A DNA stretch of 64,000 nucleotides, from positions 146,346,166 through 146,410,165 of the forward strand of contig CM071570.1 of the NCBI GenBank assembly GCA_036426205.1. Reading direction: 5' to 3'. The notes beneath the pieces are model-generated. The model saw only the letters and a list, made by a program, of their open reading frames with translations. It had not been told where the DNA came from and did no database searches. This DNA is from Ascaphus truei (Eukaryota; Chordata; Amphibia; Anura; Ascaphidae). A program made the position numbers and the translations under genes. This document shows, piece by piece, positions 1 through 11,737 of the stretch (position 1 is the first letter of the stretch; each line of letters begins with the position of its first letter).

Positions 1-1143
1 CCTCTTTACAGCCCAATTATTTGAATGGCCTGTAAGGTGTGTTTCAGAGAAGGAAGGTGTTGTGCAACAGCACAGTTTAGTTAATATGGGCCTTAGTATT
101 AACTGTTATCAACCAAATTAGAATTTTAGGTTGAGTTGTTTGTGAGTTTTGAACGTGCTAGCCAAAAAAATTTTTTTTTTTTTTTTTAAATGACTGCTGC
201 TTGAGGAATCATGTGTAAATAAATAAGCGGCAATGGTTGGCTTCGAATTTGAGTTGCAAATGTCTTCAAATTTGGTTTGAAAAACTTCTCGCGAAATTTC
301 ACATTGCTCAGAATTCCACCAGAATTTAATAGTTAAGGCCAGAAATTAACAAAAATGGCAGGAAACTATGTTATACAGTACAAAGTGGTGTGTGTGACCT
401 TGCAGATTGACTTTTAATGCTTGGTGATTTTATTTTTTTTGCCACACTTTCAATTTAGCTGAATTTGTGTGAAAAAAATAGGTACATTTCACAATCTGTT
501 TATTGTTATTTGCTGCTTTTGACCTTCATTTATCTTCATTCAGAAATATAATTCAATCCACAACATATTTACCTAGCTGACAGCTAAATATATTTTCTCT
601 CATACTTAGGGATTTTCTGTACCTCAAACATTACAGGCACTTAACTAAGAGCTATACTGTATGTTCCAAAATATATCTAAGCTCTAATTATTTATTAGGC
701 ACTTTAAGTTATTTACTTAAAATCAATTTTGTTCCATGTACAGTACTTCCCGTTATCATATTAAAAAGGTGAAACATTTGTTACATGACTTATCAGCATA
801 AATAGTTAATCATCATCGTTTTACAAAGATCAATTATATTGACAGATTGCTTTATTGTACCAGTATAAGCCTTAAACAATTGTCCAAATTTTAAGGTAAT
901 TTTTCCATAAATTGTTTAGGTTCTGTATAATGTTATTCTTCCTTGGGGAGAAGGCAGAATTATATTGAATCAGTGAAAAGGGCTGTGGTGGCACTACATA
1001 CATGCAAATAAAACCTGTCAATAATCTTTGGAAAAATTAATATTTTTCCCAAAAATATGTTGTGAAAGTTGGGATGGTGCTCTCTAAGGCCTTGATTGAT
1101 CAAACTGCATTGAACAGGAGTTAATATTGTCTCGAGATGTTGC
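1..1143. other. AT-rich sequence without recognised gene
   Basis: This stretch is AT-rich with short homopolymer runs, for example A/T runs near 165-187. I see no coding exon, RNA gene or repeat family that recurs elsewhere in the window. The reading frames are short and have no family resemblance. Confidence 0.5.
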
Positions 1144-1697
1144 TGTAACATGGTTTGTCCCATAATACCTATCTTTCCCCACATAGTATATCTGCTATGT
1201 AAGTCCTGTTAAGTTCCAGGCAGTATCAGGTTAATCTATTGGCCAGTGACCCCCTTTTCTGCTTTCCTTGAAAGTGAAGGAAGGAAGGTGGTGACTCATG
1301 ACCTGTGCATAGCCGATCAGTGATGGGTACAGCCCCTTCCAGAGTTTTCCTAGGAGGAGCATCAAAGTTAGAGTAGTCTTACTCTGCTCCCCAAAGAGAG
1401 AGGAACGGCTGTCAGTCTTCCCCATCGGAGGGATGGGGACTGACATCCATATACCATGGGTCTAATCACCGCTGGAGGCACTGAACCACTGAAAAGAAGA
1501 ACACAGAGATCCACCTAAGCCTGTCCTGGTGTCATTACCATCTATGCAGAGGACTCAGTACTCCTGTGAGCCTAACAGGTACCGCACCACACACACACAG
1601 TAATACGTGTAGATCCCCAGTAGTGGTCCCTATATGAGATTTGGGGGGGGGGGGGTGGGGTGGTGAGGGGGGGGTGGATTTGGGAAAAAGTGTTACA
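1144..1697 (+). repeat. Solo LTR, family 2 (TTGC target duplication)
   Basis: The segment starts TGTAACATGG and ends GTGTTACA, giving TG...CA termini. It is flanked by the same four bases, TTGC, at 1140-1143 and 1698-1701. Its start (TGTAA...CCTATCTTTCCCCAC) and middle match the better-preserved LTR at 14378-15052, including the phrase around GCTGGAGGCACTGA at 1471-1484. A G-rich run lies at about 1643-1680. No internal element sequence is attached, so this is a solo LTR left by recombination. A 4-bp duplication is usual for class I retrovirus-like integrases; assignment beyond LTR element is uncertain. Confidence 0.8.
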
Positions 1698-2036
1698 TTG
1701 CCTAAAAAATTGCACTAAATATTTTGGTAAACATCACCCTTCTGGTAAAATGGTGGTGAAATCCTGTGAGACTATATACTATGTAAACCCCTGTTTTCTG
1801 CACTCACATGGCAGTGCTTTTGAGAGGGAGAAAGGACATGGTAGGCAATGAGGAATTAAAGAATTTGTGAGTGTTTTGGGTGATTTGTACATCGGTTGCC
1901 ATGTGTTTGTCTGCTTGTGATTTTGTTTGTGTGGTTTTCTGCAGTTTGGGAGCAGTTTGTAAGTTGTCTGTGCCTTTGTTTAATTGCTGGGAGATGGGGG
2001 AGAAGTGTGAGAGAAGAGGGTGGAGAATAATGCTGA

Positions 2037-3412
2037 GATTATAGTGGCGGCGGCGGTGTGCGCTGCCAAAACAAATACCTGTGATCTGTTGAGGTGCACA
2101 TAGTGGGCACGACCACGACCAGGCAGAGGCGCGACGGATTAGCTGAATCCAGGACAGACAAATTAATTTGTTTCTGTATGTGATGGTCGCGTGACATCAG
2201 CGTCACGTGAGGCAGTTCAGCCAATCATGGCAAACCGCTCGTCTGATGTAGCGGGCCACACTGCCGCCACAACCACGCCATGCCCCCTGTTGCCTCCCAC
2301 CTGTCGCCTGCATACAATGCAGGATTCATGCGCACACACCACGCAAGTGTCATCGCCCGCACGCTCTATAGCGGCCACAATAATCTTGGCCTAAGGAGTG
2401 GAGTAGTGATCGGAGAAGTGTTCATGTAGGGAGTGGTGAGCGACGCAGTGGTCATGGAGGGATTAGTCGCAGGAGTGGGGGGAGGAGATTAGAAGGGAGG
2501 GTAAAGAGGTTAGGCAAGGATTACAGCAAATTAGGATGACTGGCGTGGAGGAGGGCAAAGTAGAGGAAGAGACAGCAGAGAGTCATGGGAGGATTTCCTG
2601 CTGAAGTCAGAGTAGTTTTGGCAAAACACGTATGAGTAGAGTGGTAGGGATTCTAACCCCTTCTGACATCACAAGAAAGCAAAAATACTGCGCATGTCGG
2701 CGGGACCACACATGTGAGAGCAGCGTGGCTATATCCAGCTACTCGAGTAGGATCATGACTGGAGTGAGAGCGCTGGGATCGAAGACCCCAGATCACTGTA
2801 CATCACCCAAAAAGATCTTGCAGTATGTGAGTGAGACCATTGGATGTTACAAATATATGTTAGAACCTTGAAACATATTGCACTTATTGGTTCTCTTGTT
2901 TTTTTTCTTGTCACTTATTTTATTTCCTGTCCCCTATCTATGTTAAATATGAGTTTGTCTGTCACTTATCTTGACACTAGCGAGGAGTGCACTATTGTGG
3001 GACTGTTTTGGACTTTGAATTTACCCTTTCTGGAGGGTAATTTTATTAGTGTTGGACCAGCTCTGTTTATTGGTCTATCAACTTTATATTAGCCTACAGT
3101 AACCAAAAATATTTACGTCACTATATTTCTATAATTATTTAAAAAAATTTGGACACTATATATTTGATCAGTTTGTTATTTATACTGTATACACATAGAC
3201 ATGGCGGAGGCATGGCAGAGATGACGTCATATGAGCGGTTTGCCCTCATTGGCTGAACCGCACACGTGATGCGGCTATTGCCCGGAAAAATACATTTCTG
3301 AGATCTGTTTAAAATGTGCGTGCTTGGACGCGTCTGTCGCGCGGGCTCAATTGACAACATTACTTTGTTTTGGCGTTGCACAGCATCACACGCACATCGC
3401 CATTATAATCAC
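2037..3412. mobile_element. Non-autonomous DNA element with long diverged inverted ends
   Basis: The left end (from ATTATAGTGGCG at about 2037) and the reverse complement of the right end (ATTATAATGGCG, ending about 3412) match over more than 200 bp. Shared phrases include CGCCAAAACAAA-type sequence, GGTTCAGCCAAT and AAACCGCTC. The GC-rich ends contrast with an AT-rich centre (about 2800-3170). No transposase is visible. I could not fix a target duplication, so the superfamily is unassigned and the exact ends are approximate. Confidence 0.5.
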
Positions 3413-3969
3413 GGCCAATGATGCATCAGAGAAGTAGTGCATGCACAATTTTTAAATCTTGTACTGGTAGAGAAGATTATTCAGGTTTATGAAGAGATTC
3501 TGGGAAGACTGTTATCCCATCCACGCAATACGGATTGCAGAAGCTGTGTTGGTGATTTCCCCAAGGCTGTCCTGCATTGCAAAAAAAGATATTTCAGATA
3601 TCAAAAGAAAGCTTGGAGAGAAATGTCATAAGAAACATTGCATGAAAGAGCAACAGGTGGAGGTTCTTCTATTACTGCAGTCTACATGAAATATGAAGAG
3701 CATTTAAAACAAATCATGCATATTGGTTTAATACAGGTGTTTGAGGCACTGGATAAGAAAAGGGAAGAAAAATCTAGTCGCTTAATATAATAAAAAGCAC
3801 TATTATATGGCTAATGAATAGACTTAGGTCACATTAATTTTTTTTTAGATACAGGTGGAATTAGAAGATTTGTAAGAGAGAGACTCTAATATGATGAGAC
3901 TATGTCATCATGAACCAGTAAGGGATGGTGTCACGAATGGCACACCTGTGAACACGTGATTTGTATATG

Positions 3970-4361
3970 TGTAACGGTTGCAGCCCCATGCAAGTGCTCT
4001 GTGGTGTATAGTCTGGTGCTGGCTAGAAGCACTCAGGAGTAGTCCTGCAGAACTTAAAAGCGTCACCTACTGTTGGCTACACATAGTGCTGACCCTACCA
4101 GAAGTTCCTGACCCATGTTAACAGGCTACCCCTTCGGCATCAAACAGCTATCTGCCTCAAGGTGACTAGAACAGCTATAGCCCTGTCTCCAGATCTATCT
4201 CACACTCTTAAGGGGCATCTAGGGTGTACGTTGCAAGTTTTCAGGTTCCTGACTACCCCTAGGCTCCCTTCCCCTCCGCAACACTTGCCTTGGAAGCTTA
4301 CATGTCTTTCAGTTTTGCCTGGCTGGAAGCCTGTCCTGATTATCTCAGCAGCGCCTCCAAA
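3970..4361 (-). mobile_element. 5' leader of a family-2 LTR element (minus strand)
   Basis: Reading the minus strand downward from 4361, sequence directly after the LTR end begins TTTGGAGGCGCTGCTGAG. It continues with a leader that matches the leader below 21280: both contain the phrase GGAGACA followed by GGGCTAT and GCTGTTCTAGT/GCTGTTCTTAGT. The leader stops near 3970, where the element is truncated or rearranged. It has no convincing reading frame. Confidence 0.6.
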
Positions 4362-5050
4362 TGTAACGGTGTTTCCTCCACCCAATCTCATATTGACCCA
4401 TTCCTGTGGAAATTGACCCATATTACATGTGGTGTAGTGTGGTGCACCTGCTGGCTTACAGGACTCCTTAGTCTCCCGTAATGTTATGGGGGATATCATC
4501 AGGACTGGCTCTCCAGGTATGGTAGAGTCATACTCACTTTTGGTACAGCGCCTCCATCTCTTCCAGACCCCCAGCGAAGTAGGGAGGAGTCTCTGAAAGA
4601 GAACCTCTGTGTGCACCTTCTTCCCGAGTTACTCCACAATCAGGACAGAAGCGTTCTTTATAAATGGCATCCTTTATTACAGCATACAATAGCAAGCTGC
4701 CCATCATAGCGTCCGGTCTTTAGCCGCTCATCGTAGGTAGCCAACCCAAGGGAAGTCCCTGGACAACACTCCTAGTCAGGGCCCTAGAAGCTGTCCTTGC
4801 TCTTCCCTTACTCCCTGATGGAGTAAGGGGAATAGTCGCCCACACCTCTCCCCTAAGGGAGGGTCACAAAACCTGCCAGAGCCCTTGCAGTTTGCTGGGT
4901 TCAACTAGTCTCACTCATGAGGGGTGAGACACTGCTAAATACAGGAAGTGCTGTGCACTAAATAGCTCCAATACGCACCACCCCAGTGTCACTGTAATTG
5001 GACACAGAGCCTGATGACACTATCTTCACTGAATACTACACAACACAAGA
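4362..5050 (-). repeat. LTR of a family-2 element, minus strand
   Basis: The minus-strand LTR ends ...AAACACCGTTACA at 4362 and is followed by the primer-site-like TTTGGAGGCGCTG. It carries an AATAAA-type signal (minus strand, about 4665-4677) and an internal second copy of TGGAGGCGCTG at 4546-4556. Its 5' boundary near 5030-5060 is uncertain because it runs into a LINE tail. The end matches the LTRs at 17383-18154 and 21281-21429. Confidence 0.65.
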
Positions 5051-5059
5051 CTCGCGTTC

Positions 5060-5455
5060 TTCTCAAGGATGTCTTCTTTCTACCCCCTTTGTATCTAAAG
5101 CCTCTCCCGCCTTAAACCTTTTTCACTGACTGCCCCACACCTCTGAAATGCCCTTCCCCTCAGTAACCGACTAGCACGCTCTCTATCCACCTTTAAGACC
5201 CAACTTAATACACACTTGCTTAAAATAGCACTGTGGATATTCTGAACATATGATACATAAAGCTTGGCCCCCTGCAGACGCACTTACCAGAACTCCCTCC
5301 TACTGTCTCTGTACTGTACGTTCTCCCTACCTACCAATTAGACTGTAAGCTCCTCGGGCAGGGACTCCTCTTTCTTAATGTTACTTTTATGTCTAAAGCA
5401 CTTATTCCCATGATCTGTTATTTATATTATCTGTTATTTATTTGATTACAAGTGA
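5060..5455 (+). mobile_element. LINE 3' end (L2/CR1-like tail)
   Basis: Plus-strand sequence near 5090-5230 reads, with interruptions, as the end of a Jockey/L2-type reverse transcriptase: a WNALPLS-like phrase followed by LSTFKTQLNTHLL. It continues into the tail ACTGTAAGCTCCTCGGGCAG...TTATTTATATTATCTG. This tail recurs at 48826-49021. The copy is 5' truncated, as usual for LINEs. The clade is inferred from the tail and the peptide pattern. Confidence 0.7.
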
Positions 5456-5459
5456 AAAG

Positions 5460-6240
5460 TGGATATATCAATAGTGGCGCTCTAATTATCTCTGTGCAAC
5501 AAATCACTGCAGTGATAAAAGTAACAATTTAAATACAAACACATATGCTGAATGCTGCTGTGACCCGGTGGTGGGATCTCTCTCTCAATCCCATGTGAAG
5601 TAGATGAAGTGTTGATCGTTGGGAAGCGCAAACATGTGGAGATAGAAGAAATATTCTAATGGTGCAGTATTCTTGTAATAGCAGTGAAAATGTTTTCTTA
5701 AAATCTTTAGGTAGAATACTCACAAATGTGAGATGGAATAAGTACACGTAATGGTATCTTTTAGCTGCGGTGGTATAGATATTCACCTCGGTATGCCCAC
5801 GGGTACCTTATAAGACCAAAAGAAACCCGGACATAGTGCAGACTGTATGCAAACATTTATAAGAATAGATAAGATGCAATGCACTCACATGGTTCAAGAA
5901 TTAAACAGGCATTTAGATCTCACAACTGGATCTCGGCTGCAGGATAGATTCTCTGCTTCCCCTGTGCTCTGCTTCTCTGTATGGCGTGCGTCTCACGGAT
6001 GTGTTTCAGCGATACCAGAAGTGACGTCAGCAGGATACAAGGTTCCGGTCAGCTGTGTGATGCGTTGACTAGCGACACTCTACGCGTTTCACCTTCCTTG
6101 CTTTCTTCAGACCGGAACCTTATATCCTGCTGACGTCACTTTCGGTATCGCTGAAATGCATCCGTGAAACGCACGCCATATGTACATGTACAAAGTCAAT
6201 CAAGAGCATATGCGTTCCATACAGTTCACATACCGGTAAC
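5460..6240 (-). mobile_element. Penelope-type terminal (pseudo-LTR) sequence
   Basis: This block follows the LINE tail and carries, on the minus strand, the motif CTGAAGA...GTGAAACGCGTAGAG at 6080-6110. That motif recurs near Penelope-like coding remnants at 32.1 kb and 60.3 kb in this window. No reading frame is convincing. Assignment to a Penelope-like terminal region is inference from the shared motif and from the inverted-repeat layout common in these elements. Confidence 0.45.
5981..6179. repeat. 70-bp arm palindrome with ribozyme-like motif in the loop
   Basis: Bases 5981-6050 are nearly the perfect reverse complement of 6110-6179: ATGGCGTGCG...TTCCGGTC against GACCGGAA...CGCACGCCAT, with a handful of mismatches. 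The 59-base loop (6051-6109) holds the minus-strand CTGAAGA...GAAACGCGTAG motif. Transcription across it would give a long hairpin. Confidence 0.85.
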
Positions 6241-7599
6241 GCACAGGTGTGAATTCAATGAACCGTGTACAGGAGCACAGTGTAATGCATGCATCTATTT
6301 CTACTCAATTATTAATAAATAACAATCTCACAATTTATATTACAGAATTAAACTGTACAAGAGACAGCCAGAAGATGTCAGGTAAAAAAGATTGTATTAT
6401 TGTAAGAAGATTATATTATTTCACAAAGTCTTTGTTATATATCGCTAAGCTCTTATTTACTCTAATAAAAATATCATCCTTTAAAAATACTTTTTAGTCA
6501 TCTGAAGGTTTTTAAGGGAATAAGAGGTGGGTTACATTGCATTTAGATTAAAGACACACTAGCACCACCTATCACAAAATTACATTTTTGAGGACGTGGC
6601 ACAGTTTGCAATCACGAGGTCACAACATGCAATGAAGTACCAGGGATTTACACTTGGTTTGGTATGGCACCAAAAACAGTGTCTGGCTATATCTGCATGT
6701 TGTATATCAGATGCATAATTCACCTAAACATATTAAAGTTACCCCATCAAGATGGATTGCACATGTATATTTTAATTATACCAATGCAACAGTGAAGGTG
6801 GCATTCCTTTAGGTATTAAATAAAAACAGTTATTAGGGTATTTTTATGCTCAGGCATTTGTTTATTCAAAAAACAATTTTCTCTCCCTCAGCAATAAAAA
6901 TGTCATTAGAGATGAATGAGGGGAATTAAAAACATGCCCAAAAAGGTGGGCGTATTCAGTTTGCAATGCAGGGGCTTTTAGGATAAAAACCATGCATTTG
7001 GTATATGAATTTAATATTCAACAAGGTGTGTTTTATGTCAACAACACGTAAATTCTCATTTCCAAAAAACACTTTTGAGATTGTACTGATATTGTACATG
7101 TGCGCGTTACTGATAGGTGAACTGTATGGAACGCATATTGAATTTGTGCGCTTGCGTAGTACAGATATTGCCAATTTAACTCATACAGTAAACAACCCGT
7201 CATATTTGGTTTTAATTTAATCAGCTTAACTCCCTTGTTATGAATATATTTTCCACATCCTTGGGAATTCAATAGAATAACAAATATCATATTTAGTAAA
7301 TGTGTGTAGACATTTAAATGTCTTCCTGGCCACACCCTCTTGCTTTAGAGAGCTCACTTGAAGAGTTCCTTTTAAGCATACATAAGGAAGGCTCTGCCTA
7401 TTACCACTGTCAACAAACAGTGAAACACGCTTCAAAATTCAAATGCATTATTAAGTTTTTTTTGTGTCCTTTGTTCTCCATAATGTGGTGTGGTTTTCCC
7501 TGTAATGTCACAGATTCTGTGATAAATGTAAAGAGTTGGGAAATAATGTTTTGTGTTCTCTGTCCTTATGAGAGAGGGAGAGAGAGGGGGAGAGAGGGA
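6241..7599. other. AT-rich sequence without recognised gene
   Basis: I see no coding exon or RNA gene here. A GAGAGAGGG-type purine tract lies near 7566-7596. The open frames at 6956-7435 overlap on both strands with no family resemblance. Confidence 0.45.
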
Positions 7600-8050
7600 T
7601 TTATTCCTTGGTTAACTTAGAGGTTAGTAAAGCATTGCCAACAGTCCAACAAGAAAGTATCTTATCTGTTTCTGTTGTTGTAGCTGTAGGGGAAGGCCTC
7701 TATGTTCTCCTGGGTCAGCATCCTTGTGTGCTATGGCACTCTCTGTGTCCAGGAATAGAGGTCTTGTCCCCTTGTCTTGCTGTCAGCATATAGTCCTTTT
7801 GTGTGCATCAAGACATTATATTTTCCTCAGGTCAGCTCAGTTGTGGGCTAAGGAAATCTCTGCAGTCCTCTTTCTCCTTATGTCAGGCCACATGTGAGCT
7901 AAGGAATCTCTCTCCTGTTTCTCACATCAGGCTTTTTATAAGAGTCCTAATCAGCCAGGTGGAGTCTGGTTCATTGCCTGTGTGCAATTACCCAGCACAC
8001 TGCGGGATTTAGAGACTGTTTCTCTCAAACAGTGATAAGTCCCTGTTACA
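7600..8050 (-). repeat. LTR fragment, family 3 (minus strand)
   Basis: The minus strand begins TGTAACAGGGACTTATCACTG at 8050. It matches the LTR at 56253-57038 through shared phrases such as AATCAGCCAGGTGGAGTCTGG and GAGCTAAGGAATCTCTCTC. The start resembles the family-1 LTR start TGTAACAGGGG. The distal end near 7600 is approximate and I found no clear target duplication. Confidence 0.6.
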
Positions 8051-8879
8051 GAAGCCTACTGCAAAAATATTATTTAAGCGATTGTAATATGGTAATTAAC
8101 GTATTATTAACAGTCACCTTAATTCACACATCCTGACTTTTTGTCAATTATCGCATGCAGTAAATTATTACCACAGTGATGATGTATACCATCATCAAAT
8201 TGCGGGAATAAAACACATTTTTTTATTTTATATATTGATATTCCACAATGAATGTGTTTTCACATAATCTTTGGATTAATGGACATCTTTTATTTGGACG
8301 GACAAAGATTTGTATCTGTATATGTTTAAAGTGATGTGTAGCTTATTCTGGTCACTGAGTGCTCAACCACGGGTCTAGAATCATCATAGTTACATGTTTT
8401 TTGTATCGTCAGTATGATGCAATGTTGAGATTATTCATTAGCTAATATAGTCATACTAATAAACAAAAATATTAGTTTTAACTCACAATGGTCAAGACTA
8501 CTCTTTTTAAAAAGGTTATACATATTTAGTGTTGTTCTCAAATATCTAATACCGAATCATACTATTTACCAGATCACACCCATTTGAGGCATATTAGGTG
8601 AAATGCTATCAGATCCAGAACGCCTTCATAATTTTACTATTACAAATTAATCCACAAATACATACATTGTAATTTATAATATGTTAGATTATGCTTTATT
8701 TGTATGTCTTTATAATCAAAATATCTAATGAACGATTAAATGAATATCCCATACATTGTTGTAGGCAGGTTAGATGGGAACACCACAGGGGTTAGCTGAT
8801 TTAAATATAATGATGCACCATGTATTTTTTTTTAATTGTAATTAATATATGTATGTACTGTATTCTTCTTTATTGCCCA
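8051..8879. other. AT-rich sequence without recognised gene
   Basis: Nothing recognisable is seen apart from A/T-rich runs. No exon-like frame is present before the Penelope-like remnant that follows. Confidence 0.45.
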
Positions 8880-9310
8880 TATTTTTCTGTTTTTAAAAAA
8901 AATTGTTTAAATTGTAAAACATGCACAACTAGCAAGAAAAAGTTTGAATCAAAAGAGACTGTGAAGGAATTTGAAATGAATGAGCACATTACATGTTATA
9001 GTGAATTAATTATACAGTATATCTGCTAGAATGCCCTTACGGCAAGCAATATTTGGGTAGAGCCACTAGGAAATTGAAAGTTAGACTAGCAGAACACATT
9101 AAAACATTCAAAAAGGTTTTGTTCAACGTAGTGTGTCAAACCATTTTAGAGAGGTACATAACTAAGACCCATGAGGTCTAACATTTTTGGGCATAGAAAA
9201 AGTTAATCAAGACTTCAGAGGAGGTAATAGAAAAGATTTCTCAACAAGAAACATACTAGATATATACATTACAGACATTGGGGCCTATGGATTAAAGGTT
9301 CAGAAAAAAA
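8880..9310 (+). pseudogene. Penelope-like element remnant: CxxC linker and GIY-YIG endonuclease
   Basis: Across several frames the plus strand shows a cysteine-containing linker (NCKTC, then FEMNEHITC). It is followed by the GIY-YIG pattern LLECPYGKQYLGRATRKLK and VRLAEHI (about 9020-9110), and then a degraded end with QETYxIYTLQTLGP. In Penelope-like elements this domain follows the reverse transcriptase and nicks the target DNA. The copy has stops and frameshifts and no visible reverse transcriptase, so it is a 5'-truncated pseudogene. The same domain is better preserved at 30811-31378 and 60796-61866. Confidence 0.8.
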
Positions 9311-9569
9311 ATCGCCAGGCCATTTAAATCGCCGTTTTTGTGAGCCTTGCTATCACGGTATTCAGAAAGCCTCGATTACCTGTGATAGCAAAATTCCCAA
9401 AACGGGCGAGTAGCCTGCGACGTGAAGATTGCCTCTCTGATAAGGGCTTACCCGGCGATTTCTTTCAGCTGCAGAGAGAGCTGCTCAGAGAGATCCACCC
9501 CTCCCTGTGTAAATCTCGCCCGAAAAGAATGTTTTTTAATATAAATGTTATGACTAGTTTAGATGAGCA

Positions 9570-9680
9570 GAAGGTCTCCGGAGCAGAACCGCATGAATTT
9601 CAGGTCCGGGGACCCCCTGCTTCCCGAGACACAGGCCCCATGGGGCGTCACATGACGCGGGACATTTTAATGCATAGGAG
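9570..9680 (+). repeat. Single arm of a foldback element (40-41 kb family)
   Basis: The phrase GGTCTCCGGAGCAGAACCGC, followed by TTTCAGGTCCGGGGACC and TGCTTCCCGAGACACAGG, matches the arms of the foldback elements at 40085-41555. Only one arm is present here. Confidence 0.6.
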
Positions 9681-9777
9681 ATACTGGCCCCCCACAATAA
9701 ACATTAAATAATTAATTATTTAAAAAACACAACAACACTAATACCCACCTCCTCTACCCCCACATGATTGATACCAG

Positions 9778-9985
9778 AGGCCGCAGGTGTCTGGGGTCCT
9801 CAGGTGGTCCCCGCGGGTGTCTGTGGGCCCTAGGGTGGTCCCTGTGGGTGTCCGTGGTTACTCATGTGGTCCACGCGCATGTCTGTGTGCCCCCAGGTGG
9901 TCCCCATGGGTTCTTGGAGGTTCTCAGGTGGTCTCTGTGGGTGTCTGGGGGCTCTCAGGTGGTCCCTGCGGGTCCCCGCTTGTCT
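9778..9985 (-). repeat. ~32-bp minisatellite, array 1 (inverted)
   Basis: About six diverged units of a GC-rich repeat are present. The unit consensus is close to GGACCACCTGAGGGCCC plus CAGACACCCACGG, read on the minus strand. The same unit occurs in opposite orientation at 10590-10700 and 10858-11165. Long open frames here are a by-product of the repeat period. Confidence 0.85.
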
Positions 9986-10589
9986 GCGGTACAAATCCTG
10001 TGTTCCAATTTTTTGTTTCATTTAATTGGTTGGTTAGTGCTTTTATTTATTTAATTGGAGTATTTAGGTGCTTGTATATATCTTTTATTATTGTGTATTT
10101 TTGGCCTTCATGCGTTTTGATTAGGGTGACCACTGGCTGCTATAGTGTCTTATCACGCCCATATTATATGGGTATGATGTACCACTATGCCAACCAATGG
10201 GTAGAGGTTGGGTATAGTGGTCCCGAGGTGGGTAGTTAGGCCTCCTGGGTGGGTTGCGGGGGACGGGGTTAACCCCTTAATTACAATAGCGGTTATTAAC
10301 CGATAAGGTGATTAAGGGGTTAGGGGCCATTAGATTGTATTCTTTCTGGCAACGGAGAACCTTGACCTGGAGTATGCTGATGAGGATGCCCTTCATGATG
10401 GCAAGGGTAAGTAGAAAAGTTTTTTTATACTGGCTGGCTAATGTTTTATTTTATAATGGGCAAATGAGCTATTATCCATATCTGAATAATAGTTATGTTG
10501 CCCATAACTGTACTGTATGTTTTGGGGCGGGGGGAGGAGGGGGTGTATTTATATCAACGTATTGCAAAAAAAATGTTACCACAGGATTG

Positions 10590-10700
10590 GTACCGTAGGC
10601 CAGCGGGGACCCGTGGGGACCACCTGAGGGCCCCCAGACACCCGCAGGGACTACCTGTGGACCCCCGGACACCCTTAGGTACCACCTGAGGACCAGAGAA
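10590..10700 (+). repeat. ~32-bp minisatellite, array 2
   Basis: About three units of the repeat are present (ACCACCTGAGGGCCCCCAGA, then CACCCGCAGGGACTACCTG, and so on). They are in the orientation opposite to array 1. Confidence 0.8.
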
Positions 10701-10820
10701 GGGAAAGGATCCGTGGTCCATCCGTTCCAGGAAAAAAAGGTAAGAACTCACCAACAAGAGGGGTTAAAAACTAATTTATTGGGCTACATAAAAACAAAAA
10801 AACAAACAGTAACAAACTCT

Positions 10821-10858
10821 CCCACGCTTTTCACGCCCACTATGGCACTTTCTCAAGG
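10821..10858 (-). other. Hammerhead-like motif (degenerate)
   Basis: The minus strand reads CCTTGAGAAAGTGCC...GGGCGTGAAAAGCGTGGG. This matches the arrangement seen at 54432-54469. It sits directly against minisatellite array 3. The core deviates from the hammerhead consensus, so activity is doubtful. Confidence 0.4.
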
Positions 10859-11165
10859 ACCTGAGGACCCCCAGACACCCATGGGCACCACCCAAGTTCC
10901 CCAGACACCCATGATGACCACCCATGGGGACCACCTGAGGGCCAACAGACACCCACGGGGACTACCTGAGGACCCTGGACACACACGGGGAGAACCCAAG
11001 GGCCCACAGACACTCATGGGGACAACCTGAGGACCACCGGACACCCACAAAGACAACTTGAGGGCCCGCAGACACCAACATGGACCACCTGAGGACCACC
11101 GTACACCCACGAGGACCACCCGAGGGCCCACAGACACCCGCGGGGATCATCTGAGGACCCCCGCG
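10858..11165 (+). repeat. ~32-bp minisatellite, array 3
   Basis: About nine to ten units of the same GGACCACCTGAGGGCC / CAGACACCCACGGGG repeat are present, with base changes between units. Units abut with no unique spacers. Confidence 0.85.
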
Positions 11166-11737
11166 GCCCCAGGTATCAATTATGTGGGGTAGAGCAGGTG
11201 GGTATTAGTGTTCATTGTGGGTAGCGGGTGTGGGTGAATGGGGTATTTGGCCCTTGGTGGGTAGCGGGAGGTGTTAACCGCTAAGGAAATGAAGTTGACT
11301 GTAATTGCATTTTTATTGCATGGGATTCATGCTGGTGGTCTCCGGTGCTGATGTTAATGGATATCAGCTCCGTAGACCCCTGGCATCAATCCGATGCAGA
11401 AAAAAAAGCATTTTATTTCTGTCCTGTATCGCCGCCTCTCAGCACCTTTTCACCAGCCTCACGCAAAATTTTCTTGGCGTGAGGATTTGGGAGGATTGGG
11501 AGGATTGGGAAGAAACTCGCCATTCTAGAGCCGTGATTATGCTCAATAGGCCTTGATCTAGTAAATTAATCGTGGCTACCAGAACCTGCCGATAGGTGGC
11601 TTATCGCCGCTCACCCATCGATTTATTTTTTATGGCGGCTGAAATTTTTGCCGATTTATGCCTTTATCGTCCACTTATTGAGGCTTACTGAATAGCAGTA
11701 GGCATTTTGGCTGATAAGTGGCTTATCGATGTTTATA

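Noticed and set aside
4200..4616. 138-codon minus-strand frame
   Set aside because: It spans the junction between a family-2 LTR and its leader, which is non-coding in the related element at 21 kb.
9764..11150. Gly/Pro/Trp-rich reading frames
   Set aside because: They are translations of the ~32-bp minisatellite; the residue pattern follows the repeat period.
10858..11165. CRISPR-like array
   Set aside because: Units abut without unique spacers, and the rest of the window is plainly vertebrate; it is a minisatellite.
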